NCBI RefSeq assembly: GCF_025399895.1
Contig: NZ_JAODUA010000004.1
Coordinates: forward strand, 62,001-126,000
Length of the DNA stretch: 64,000 nucleotides
Source: Streptomyces sp. ASQP_92
Lineage (GTDB): Bacteria; Actinomycetota; Actinomycetes; Streptomycetales; Streptomycetaceae
Reading direction: 5' to 3'
In this document: positions 35,375 to 43,122 of the stretch, in pieces
Layout: each line of letters begins with the position of its first letter
How positions within the stretch are numbered: position 1 is the stretch's first letter
The notes under the pieces: generated by a model
Database searches by the model: none
What the model saw: the letters and a program-made list of their open reading frames with translations, nothing else
What the model was told of the DNA's origin: nothing
Program-made: the position numbers and the translations under genes

Positions 35375-35920
35375 TTGAGTAGCGACGACGACGCACATCG
35401 AGAAAAACCAGGCGACGATCCGAGCACGTGGACGCTCGACCAACTGCAGAAAGTTGTCCGGGACGCCCGCGGCCGGCACCTTGAAACGGCACGCGTCGTC
35501 GCACAGGGACATGCCTACAACTCGAGCCACCCGCAGGAAGCCCGTCGCCAGTGGGCGAAGCTGTCGCTGCTTGCGAACCGGCACACGCTCGATCACGCCG
35601 AGGGACGCTCTGCGCGCGAGGTGCAGCAGGAGTTCATGCTCCGGATGTGGGTGATCGACCGGCTGGGCCCCGACGACACGGACACTGACTGGAGTCCCGA
35701 GGCGCTGGCGTCCGACACACTCGACGCACTGACCTTCACGCCCTCACAGGCTGCTGGACTGACCAAGGTCTGGCGCGAACTCCCCACCGAGCAGATACTC
35801 AAGCTGCGACACCACAAAAACCTCACGACCCATCTGGAAAGGCTGATTGGCTACCTGGAGCCCGGTCCACTCCGCGAGCATCTCCTCGCCTGGACGGCAA
35901 CCCGACTGCTCCTGCCTTGA
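35375..35920 (+). CDS. Hypothetical helical protein
   Basis: 181 residues. A TTG at 35375 is chosen because CAGGAG lies at the correct distance (35361-35366); no ATG fits. Not recognised. The sequence is hydrophilic and helical (STWTLDQLQKVVRDARGRH, REVQQEFMLRMWVIDRL, LKLRHHKNLTTHLERLIGYL), with no signal or membrane segment. It follows the HSP90-TPR operon but has its own ribosome site after the terminator. Confidence 0.6.
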   Translation: MSSDDDAHREKPGDDPSTWTLDQLQKVVRDARGRHLETARVVAQGHAYNSSHPQEARRQWAKLSLLANRHTLDHAEGRSAREVQQEFMLRMWVIDRLGPDDTDTDWSPEALASDTLDALTFTPSQAAGLTKVWRELPTEQILKLRHHKNLTTHLERLIGYLEPGPLREHLLAWTATRLLLP

Positions 35921-36382
35921 CCAGCCGTTCAGCAATCAGATCACCTTCTCACTTGAGGTCGTCCAGGCGAGCCTCAGCAGAGGCGGACGAAAAGCAGCGG
36001 CTCGAAGTCGGACCGCACAGGCTCGCATCCATGCGCCCACTGTTCGTGTCCCGCCCCCGGCAGGCGAGCGAGCTGAGATCCTCGCCGCACTCAACCGACA
36101 CCGGAACCGGCAACGACACCCTTGCACCCGGCAACCTGAACATCAGGTCAACACAGCGCAGGACGGCTGCCTTTTCTCCAACTCGCAGCCCCCGATCACG
36201 GGTCCTCGGCACGGGCGGGCGCATTCCAAGGCGTGGTAATCGATAACCGCTCCGTCCACCCGTGGAGGGTGCAGCAAACCCAGCGGGGAGCCAAGCACCT
36301 CGGCAACCATTCAGGCTCGGCAGGGGTCCTCCGTACCAAGCCTCTGTTCGGGGCCGCCGGAGACGAGGATGGAGGATCGGGC
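35921..36382. other. Intergenic region, nothing recognised
   Basis: 462 bp. Open frames here have composition unlike neighbouring genes, no ribosome sites and no family resemblance. Inspected for palindromes and insertion-sequence ends without a convincing result. Confidence 0.4.
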
Positions 36383-36718
36383 ATGGGGGTCCGCGGGGCA
36401 GCAAAAGGTGTCGGGGAGTTCATAGTCGAGGCGGTAGGAGAAGCCGTCGCCGAGGTGATCCTCAACCTGCTCGCCTGCGCCCTGCTCGGCGTCTTGGTTC
36501 TGACCGCCTGCTTGAGCTGGTCTTTCAGCCCGCGCATGACCATCGCAGGGGCCGGACTGATCAGTCTCTTTCTCGCCCACGGCGCCTGGAAGAGCTTCCG
36601 CACTCCCACGACGGGCCACCGTCGCGGCCTCGCCGCCCTGACCACTGCCGGCTTCACCCTGACAGCCGTGACCGCCCTCTTCCTCTTGCTCTACGCAACA
36701 CGCTGCGACTGCCTGTGA
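36383..36718 (+). CDS. Small membrane protein with three hydrophobic segments
   Basis: 111 residues from ATG 36383 with GGAGGA at 36371-36376, which rules out the longer frame. An amphipathic N-terminus (GVRGAAKGVGEFIVEAVGEA) leads to hydrophobic segments around residues 22-45, 48-65 and 80-103; the tail ends CDCL. No family recognised. Probably a small integral membrane protein of unknown function. Confidence 0.6.
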   Translation: MGVRGAAKGVGEFIVEAVGEAVAEVILNLLACALLGVLVLTACLSWSFSPRMTIAGAGLISLFLAHGAWKSFRTPTTGHRRGLAALTTAGFTLTAVTALFLLLYATRCDCL

Positions 36719-36830
36719 TGCCGTTTGGCCGCGGCCACGGCCCGCGCTTCCTCGGGGCCCGTGTCGACCGGAGCGTCGGCGAGGCGCCCGCAGTGCACCG
36801 ACCTCGCGACGGTGGCCAGTAGCCGGTTTG

Positions 36831-36854
36831 CGGCAGGGGGTAGGCCCCCTGCCG
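36831..36854. terminator. Hairpin between the small membrane gene and the lipase
   Basis: CGGCAGGGGG (36831-36840) pairs perfectly with CCCCCTGCCG (36845-36854) around a TAGG loop. It is a compact 10-bp stem, 112 bp after the preceding stop and 78 bp before the lipase start. Confidence 0.5.
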
Positions 36855-36931
36855 ACATGGGGTCTGGGGCCCCGTCGCGGGCGGGGGGTTGCCGGATGTC
36901 CGTAGGAGCCGCGGGCCCCTACGTTCGAGGC

Positions 36932-38257
36932 ATGAAGACAGCGAGTGTCCAGATTTTGGCAGTAACTACCCTGCTGGCCATGGGGGTTGGGGAATACGGG
37001 GCTGCCGCCCAGGCCCGCCCCGCCACCCAGGCCCACCCCGCCACCCAGCGGGGCGACCTCGTCTCCGTCGAGGCCGTATCCACCCACACCCCCTCCCAGG
37101 TCTCCGACTTCCTCAAGTCGGCTGGCATCGACAGCACCGAAGTCCGCTACGGCGTGCGCGGTTACCGGATCACGTACCGCACCATCACCCCGCAAGGAGC
37201 CCGCACCACCGCCACCGGCCTGCTCGTGCTGCCCGACGACGGGCGCCACACCCGGCTGGATCTCGTCGCGGACACCCACGGCACCATGGTCGATCGCGAC
37301 TACGCCCCCTCGGTCGGCGAGGACGACGGACGGCTCTCGCCGTATCTGCACGCCTCGGCCGGCCGGGCCGTCGCCGCGCCCGACTATCTGGGGCTCGGCA
37401 AGGGCCCCGGGCGGCACCCGTACATGGACACCGCTTCCGCCGTGTCCGCCTCACTCGACATGCTGCGGGCCACCCGCACCGCCGCCCGCGAGCTGGGGCG
37501 CCCGCTGACCGGGGACGTGTACGGCACCGGCTTCTCGCAGGGCGGGCAGGTCGCCATGGCGCTCGGCCGGGCGCTGAGCCAAGGCGCCGACGCGCACTTC
37601 CGGCTGAAGGCGCTCGCCCCGGTGTCGGGGCCGTACGACATCGCGAAACAGGAGATGCCCGCGCTCTTCGACGGGCGGGTGAACGACACCAGCGGGGTGC
37701 TGTACATGGCGTACTGGCTCACCGCGCAAAATCGGCTGCACCCCCTGTACGGGGACACAAGGAACGCTTTTCGGGAGCCGTACGCCCGGGTCGTCGAGGA
37801 GCTCCTCGACACCCACCACACCACGGAAGAGGTACTCGCAGCGCTGCCCGCCACGGTGAAGGAGATGCTCACTCCGGAGTTCTACGCGCGGCTCCAGCAC
37901 CCCCGCGGCGCCCTGCTCGACGCCATGCGGGACAATGACCACAGCTGCGACTGGAAACCCGACGTGCCGGTCCGGCTCTACACCGCGACCGGCGACACCG
38001 ATGTGCCGATCGGCAACACGCTCAGCTGCGCCAGGCAACTGGCCGCGCACGGGAAGACAGCTCCGGTGACCGACCAGGGAGAAGTCGATCACAACGGGGC
38101 CTTCAAGAAGTCGGTCCCGCAGATCGTGCGGCTCTTCAACTCCCTTGCCGGCCCGGCTCAGTCCGCCTCCTACCCCACCAACCGGCCAGAGGGCTCCCAC
38201 CACCGTGTCCTGGACGCCGTCGAAGTCGGCGCCGCGAAGGCGGTTGCCTCGCAGTAG
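36932..38257 (+). CDS. Secreted lipase/esterase (alpha/beta hydrolase, secretory-lipase type)
   Basis: 441 residues from ATG 36932. An N-terminal hydrophobic segment followed by AAAQA is a Sec signal peptide. The nucleophile elbow is GTGFSQGGQVA (near residue 195), followed by acid TGDTDVPIG and catalytic His in GEVDHNGAF. The long lid region between elbow and acid is as in secretory lipases. GYRITYRTITPQGARTTATG near the N-terminus is the typical substrate-domain start. An extracellular lipase or esterase is well supported; substrate unknown. It is monocistronic. Confidence 0.88.
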   Translation: MKTASVQILAVTTLLAMGVGEYGAAAQARPATQAHPATQRGDLVSVEAVSTHTPSQVSDFLKSAGIDSTEVRYGVRGYRITYRTITPQGARTTATGLLVLPDDGRHTRLDLVADTHGTMVDRDYAPSVGEDDGRLSPYLHASAGRAVAAPDYLGLGKGPGRHPYMDTASAVSASLDMLRATRTAARELGRPLTGDVYGTGFSQGGQVAMALGRALSQGADAHFRLKALAPVSGPYDIAKQEMPALFDGRVNDTSGVLYMAYWLTAQNRLHPLYGDTRNAFREPYARVVEELLDTHHTTEEVLAALPATVKEMLTPEFYARLQHPRGALLDAMRDNDHSCDWKPDVPVRLYTATGDTDVPIGNTLSCARQLAAHGKTAPVTDQGEVDHNGAFKKSVPQIVRLFNSLAGPAQSASYPTNRPEGSHHRVLDAVEVGAAKAVASQ

Positions 38258-38384
38258 CCGCGCGCCGGTCGTCCACGAACGCCTCTGACAGCCCTGGCGG
38301 CCAGCGACCGCGGAGCAGGGAGGGACGGCTGCTTGCTACGGCACTCTCACAGAACGCAGACCACGGTGTGAGTGAATAGGGGGC

Positions 38385-40007
38385 ATGCTCTTCGACTTCA
38401 CGCACAACCACGACGGTGAGCAGCTCAGCGGTGTGTACGGCGGTGATCCTTCTGGGGCCACCGCCGTCGTGCTGCATGGTGCGGGCACCAGCAGCAAGGA
38501 GCGATCGCTTCCGCTGGTGCGGGAGTTCGTGGCCCGCGGCTGTCGAGGGGTTGCCTTCGACTTTTCCGGACACGGCGAAAGCACCGGAAAGATCGCCGAG
38601 TTGAGCCTGCGACGACGGTTCGAGCAGGCCGTGTCGGTGATCGACGCCTATGCGGCACCGGACCGACCGCTGGTCCTGGTGGGGTTCAGCATGAGCGGCC
38701 AGACCGTGGCCGATCTCGTCCGGCACTATGGAGATCGGGTGGCGGCGCTCGGGCTGTGCGCTCCCGCCGTGTACACCGCCGAGGCGTGGGACGTGGCCTT
38801 CGGGGATGCGAACGGTCGGTTCAGCGGGATCATCCGGCAGCCGGACAGCTGGTGTGGGGCGCCCGCCCTTGAGGTGTTGGAGGCGTACGACGGTCGGGCG
38901 GTGCTCGCCGTTCCAGGCACAGACACGGTGATCCCGCCCTCGGTGACCGAGGCCGTGGAGGCTGCGCTGACCAAACGCGCTCAGTACACACGATTCGACC
39001 TGCCCGATGCACAGCACCAGCTGGGATTGTGGTTCCGTGATCGCGCCGAGGACCGGCACGAGTTCGTCGAGGCACTCCTTACCGGCCTCGAAGACCGCGG
39101 CTGGGCGGCAACGCGTACATGGGTAGCCCAGCAACTCGCCAACGGCCGGTCGGTCACCAACTCTCGCCCACTGTCCGGCGGTTGGAGCTCCCAGATGCGC
39201 CGGCTCACCCTCGATGACGGCACGGACCTGGTGCAACGGACCCTCGTGAAACCGTTCTTCCGCCACCACGGACCGGGGCTGCTGGCCCGCGAGGCGTCCG
39301 TCCTGGCCCTGCTCACCGGACAGGAAGGCATTCCCGCGCCCGGTCTCGTCGCCGTGGACGCCGCGGCCGAACACTGCGACCACCCGACCCTGTTGATGTC
39401 CGCGCTACCGGGCCGCGTCCGCATCGACGAGGACGACCTCGACCGGCGCCTGGACCTGCTCGCGGCCCAGCTCGTCCGCATCCACGGCGTCGTACCGGCC
39501 GAAAAACCTCGCGCCTACCAAGCCTGGACGTCCCCGGAACGCGCCCGGACCCCGGACGGTGCGTTGTGGGAGCGGGCCGTGGAAGTGATCCGCCGCGACC
39601 CGCCGCCGTACGAAGGCTGCTTCCTGCACCGCGATTTCCACCCCGGGAACGTGCTGTTCACGGGAGCCGGATCCGAGCTGCGGATCACAGGTGTCGTGGA
39701 CTGGGTCGAGACCTCGTGGGGACCCGCCGACCTGGACGTGGCACACTGCTCGACCGCGCTCGCGCTGCTGCACGGGCCGGCGTACGGGCTGGACTTCCGC
39801 GAGCGGTACGAGGCCCAGGGCGGCCGTGGCCTCGCCGACGACGCCGACCACCTGTACTGGTGCCTGCTCGACGCCCTGCATTACTGCCCCGACGCCGCGA
39901 AGCTGGCCGGCCCGTGGCGTGACCTGGGGCGGGACGATCTGACGTCCCCGGTGATGGGAGAACGGCTCGAGGCGTACGTGGACGGACTGCTGCGACGATA
40001 CGGCTGA
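38385..40007 (+). CDS. Fusion: alpha/beta hydrolase with C-terminal aminoglycoside-phosphotransferase-type kinase
   Basis: 540 residues from ATG 38385. Residues 1-240 are an alpha/beta hydrolase: oxyanion-hole motif VVLHGAGTSSKE, nucleophile elbow GFSMSGQTV, acid near PGTDTVIPPS and His in DAQHQLGLW. Residues 260-540 are an APH/choline-kinase fold: GGWSSQMRRLTL (a substitute for the nucleotide-binding loop), then the Brenner motif FLHRDFHPGNVLF (catalytic Asp, Mg-binding Asn) and GVVDWVETSWGPADLDVAH. Both active sites look complete. One chain could hydrolyse and phosphorylate the same small molecule. No signal peptide. The combination is unusual. The frame is continuous with no sign of a sequencing fusion. 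Confidence 0.88.
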   Translation: MLFDFTHNHDGEQLSGVYGGDPSGATAVVLHGAGTSSKERSLPLVREFVARGCRGVAFDFSGHGESTGKIAELSLRRRFEQAVSVIDAYAAPDRPLVLVGFSMSGQTVADLVRHYGDRVAALGLCAPAVYTAEAWDVAFGDANGRFSGIIRQPDSWCGAPALEVLEAYDGRAVLAVPGTDTVIPPSVTEAVEAALTKRAQYTRFDLPDAQHQLGLWFRDRAEDRHEFVEALLTGLEDRGWAATRTWVAQQLANGRSVTNSRPLSGGWSSQMRRLTLDDGTDLVQRTLVKPFFRHHGPGLLAREASVLALLTGQEGIPAPGLVAVDAAAEHCDHPTLLMSALPGRVRIDEDDLDRRLDLLAAQLVRIHGVVPAEKPRAYQAWTSPERARTPDGALWERAVEVIRRDPPPYEGCFLHRDFHPGNVLFTGAGSELRITGVVDWVETSWGPADLDVAHCSTALALLHGPAYGLDFRERYEAQGGRGLADDADHLYWCLLDALHYCPDAAKLAGPWRDLGRDDLTSPVMGERLEAYVDGLLRRYG

Positions 40008-40047
40008 CCAGCCCTGGACTCCGTGTCGGACACCGACCCGAGGAGAC

Positions 40048-40550
40048 ATGCGCTTGGCCGCCGTGGTGCTCGTTCATGGCCCGTATCACCGTCCCGAGCA
40101 CTGTGCCCTGGTGGCCGAACGTCTGCGGGCCGCAGGAACCGAAGTCGTCGTTTCCGAGCTCCACAGGGGCTCCTTGCCCGCTGACGCAGCCGCGGGTCCA
40201 GGCTGCCATCGACGCGTTGCCGGAACCTGCGACCGTGCTCGGTCACTCCTACGGCGAGTCAGTGATCAGCGGGGTGCGCGGGGCAGGACACCTCGTCCAG
40301 CTGATACCCCGCGCCGGCCGGACGAGGGAATCACAACCGGTCGTTGAGGTCGCGGGGCAAGGTAACTGCGTTCCCCCGCACGCCACTTGGCCGCGACCTT
40401 GGTAGGCGGTCACTGCTCTCCACCAGGAGCATCAACTACGTCCTGACCGCCCGGCAGTACGACCAGTTCGTCAAGTACACCGCTGCCCTGTGCCCGAGCA
40501 CCGCCGAGCCTGCCGGCGGGGTGGACCCAGCACGCAGTGCGCCGCAGGCA
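40048..40550 (+). pseudogene. Frameshifted alpha/beta hydrolase
   Basis: It starts normally at ATG 40048 after CCGAGGAGAC with VVLVHGPYHRPEH and VVVSELHRGSLPAD. Near 40185-40195 the homologous sequence moves to another frame (VQAAIDALPEPATVLGHSYG; nucleophile elbow intact). After GAGHLVQLIP it decays, with a tail fragment (YVLTARQYDQFVKYTAAL) in a third frame near 40440-40490. At least two disruptions, so inactive. Confidence 0.75.
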
Positions 40551-40874
40551 CGGTGTCACCCCTCGCCCCACTCCGTCTCCCAGGGCGCCATAGATCCGAG
40601 CTATTTCGGAAGTTCGAGTCGACCACCGGTGGCAAGTAATTCCGATCTTGGCTGGATATCAGGCTGACCAGTTGAATCCACGAAGTTCTGCTTGCCCCCT
40701 GGACGCCACAGCAGGCAGCGCCTATAAATTCATCCGATGTACGTGACCGGGTCTGAAGACCGGAACGCGGGCCGACCGCAGGCCCACCGCACGCCGACCG
40801 AGGTGCTGGCTGACCTGACGTCTCTTCAGGCGCCCCTGCCACGACCAGCACCCCCACGATCCAGGAGCCGCATC
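40551..40874. promoter_or_regulatory. Upstream region of the fucosidase gene
   Basis: About 320 bp without a supported gene. A TATAAA at 40723-40728 is the best -10 candidate; no good -35 partner was found at the usual distance. The 5' part probably contains the end of the decayed hydrolase. Confidence 0.3.
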
Positions 40875-42935
40875 ATGTCCTCTGCCCCCATGAGCAGACG
40901 TTCCCTGATCAAGGCTGCCGCGCTTGCCGGAGGCGTGGTGGCCTTCGGGCTGCCGCAGGGCCTGTTACCCGCCACCGCCGAGGCGTATCCCGTCCCCTCG
41001 AAGATGGGCTGGTGGTACCAGGCACGCTTCGGGATGTTCATCCACTTCGGGTCCTACTCCCACCTCGGTCATGGTGAATGGGCGTTCAACAACGAGAACT
41101 GGTCCAAGGCCGCCTATCAGGCCCAGGTGTCCGCGCACTTCAACCCCACCGCCTTCAACGCCGCCGCCATCGCCCAACTCGCCTTGGACGCCGGCATGAA
41201 GTATCTGGTGATCACCGCCAAGCACCATGAGGGCTTCGCCATGTGGGACTCAAACGTCCCCGGCTTCACCGACACCACCGGTACCAAGCTGTACAACCTG
41301 CACGATTACGCGGGCGTCCAGGGCGATCTGCTCGCGGCACTCAAAACCGAGTGCGAGGCGAGGGGAGTCAAGTTCGGGCTCTACTACTCGATCCTGGACT
41401 GGAACCACCCCTCCCAGACCGACCGGGGCGGCCTCACCACCATGGCCTCGCAGTCCGCCAGAACCGCGTATATCGCGGACATGAAGGCCCAGCTGCAGGA
41501 GCTGCTGGACCGGTACGACCCGGCACTCCTGTGGTTCGACGGCGACTGGTTCGCCGAACCCGCCCAGCCCACTCTCCAGGACTGGTGGCTCCGGTCGGAC
41601 GGCGTCGACCTGTACAACTGGCTGATCTCCCGCAAGCCCGGCCTCGTCGTCAACGAACGGGTCAAACGGGACTTCGGACTGGGCGACTACAGCGTCGCGG
41701 AGTTCGGAATACCCGATGCGCCACCGCAACGGCAGTGGGAGCGATGCGACACCATGAACGGTGCCTGGGGCTACAACGCGGGGGCCGAGAACTCCTACCG
41801 TCCCCTCGGCGATTTCGTCCAGGAACTCGTCACATGCGTCTCCCGGGACGGCAACTTCCTGCTGAACATCGGCCCCAAGGGCGACGGCTCGGTCACCGCC
41901 GGATCCGTGACCATTCTGCGCGGCCTGGCCTCCTGGATGTCGACGTACGGCGACAGCGTCCACGGAGCCACGGCAAGCCCCTTCGCCGGCGATCCGGCCT
42001 GGGGCAGGGCCACCAAGAAGGACGGCAAGCTGTTCGCCCACGTCTTCACCTGGACCGCCGACGGCGTACTGAAGATCCCGGCGATCACCAACACGATCAA
42101 CCGCGTCCACCTGATGAGCGACCCCTCGGCTTCGCTCACCTACACCGTCGACGGCGGCCAGATCAGTGTCACCGTGCCGACCACTCCCCCCGACCCCTAT
42201 GACTCCGTGGTCTGTGTCGAGGTCAGCGGTGTCCCCACGTCCGTCGGCGGGGCCAGGGTGACGGTGTACCAGGATGTCGGTTACTCCTCGGCGAGCGCCG
42301 TCCTGCCGCGGGGCGACTACACCTCCTCCCAGCTGTCGGCCGCGGGGGTGGGGCCCTTGGCCATCTCCTCGCTGAGGGTCCCGCAGGGGTATGCGGTGAC
42401 CGGCTACTCCGGCGACAACTTCACCGGTACGGCCTGGACGTTCACCGCGGACACTCCGGACCTGCGGGTGACCGGCAACAACGACGCCATCGCCTCCCTG
42501 AAGGTCACCTTCGACTCGGCCTCCCACTTCCGGCTCATCAACGTCACGGACGGTCTGGCCCTGGACAGCGGCGGCACCGTCACCAGCGGTTCGAACCTCA
42601 AGCAGTGGACGCCGGTCGACAGCCCCAACCTCCAGTGGCAGGTTGTCGACCTCGACAACGGCTACTACAGGCTGATCAACCGCGCCAACGGCATGGTCGT
42701 CGACGGCTGGGGCTCCACCAGCGACGGCGCGCCCGCCCGGCAAGCGGCCTGGAACGGCGGTCCTCACCAGCAGTGGCAGATCACCGACCGCGGCAACGGT
42801 CTGTACTCAATTGCCAACCGCAGCACCGGACTTGTCCTCGACGGCGGCGGACAGGTCCCCTCCGGGTCCGCGACCAAGCAGTGGACCTGGGTGGCCAGCA
42901 CCAACCTGCTGTGGGCAATCCAGCCCACCTCCTGA
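40875..42935 (+). CDS. Secreted GH29 alpha-L-fucosidase with beta/gamma-crystallin-like and ricin-type lectin domains
   Basis: 686 residues from ATG 40875 with AGGAG at 40863-40867. A twin-arginine signal (SRRSLIKAAALAGG) indicates Tat export. The GH29 domain covers residues about 35-350: WWYQARFGMFIHFGSYS, LVITAKHHEGFAMWDS, and the nucleophile Asp in ALLWFDGDW. A beta/gamma-crystallin-like Greek-key domain follows (ARVTVYQDVGYSSAS, YAVTGYSGDNFTG), then a C-terminal RICIN/CBM13-like lectin with NLQWQVVDL, QQWQITDRG and LLWAI repeats. It removes fucose, or a related sugar, from polysaccharides. It converges with the bxl operon. Confidence 0.9.
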   Translation: MSSAPMSRRSLIKAAALAGGVVAFGLPQGLLPATAEAYPVPSKMGWWYQARFGMFIHFGSYSHLGHGEWAFNNENWSKAAYQAQVSAHFNPTAFNAAAIAQLALDAGMKYLVITAKHHEGFAMWDSNVPGFTDTTGTKLYNLHDYAGVQGDLLAALKTECEARGVKFGLYYSILDWNHPSQTDRGGLTTMASQSARTAYIADMKAQLQELLDRYDPALLWFDGDWFAEPAQPTLQDWWLRSDGVDLYNWLISRKPGLVVNERVKRDFGLGDYSVAEFGIPDAPPQRQWERCDTMNGAWGYNAGAENSYRPLGDFVQELVTCVSRDGNFLLNIGPKGDGSVTAGSVTILRGLASWMSTYGDSVHGATASPFAGDPAWGRATKKDGKLFAHVFTWTADGVLKIPAITNTINRVHLMSDPSASLTYTVDGGQISVTVPTTPPDPYDSVVCVEVSGVPTSVGGARVTVYQDVGYSSASAVLPRGDYTSSQLSAAGVGPLAISSLRVPQGYAVTGYSGDNFTGTAWTFTADTPDLRVTGNNDAIASLKVTFDSASHFRLINVTDGLALDSGGTVTSGSNLKQWTPVDSPNLQWQVVDLDNGYYRLINRANGMVVDGWGSTSDGAPARQAAWNGGPHQQWQITDRGNGLYSIANRSTGLVLDGGGQVPSGSATKQWTWVASTNLLWAIQPTS

Positions 42936-43089
42936 CCACCATCGGCGAGCGCCGCCACCGTGGCGGCGCCACCGGTGCCGCCGGCGCCGCCGGGTCCCTG
43001 GGTTCTGCAGTCCGCCATGGTGTCCAGGAAGCGGTCGGCTCGCTCCGGACGTTGGTCACCGGCATGACGTCCTGACCCAGACCGTCATC

Positions 43090-43119
43090 GCCCCGGCCGC
43101 CGCTTCCGGCCGCCGGGGC
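43090..43119. terminator. Hairpin between the fucosidase and bxlA
   Basis: GCCCCGGC (43090-43097) pairs with GCCGGGGC (43112-43119), followed on the plus strand by CCTTTC. It lies between two converging genes. Confidence 0.5.
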
Positions 43120-43122
43120 CTT

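Noticed and set aside
35917..36246. Open frame of about 109 codons in the gap after the 35375 gene
   Set aside because: No ribosome site, no family, composition unlike neighbours.
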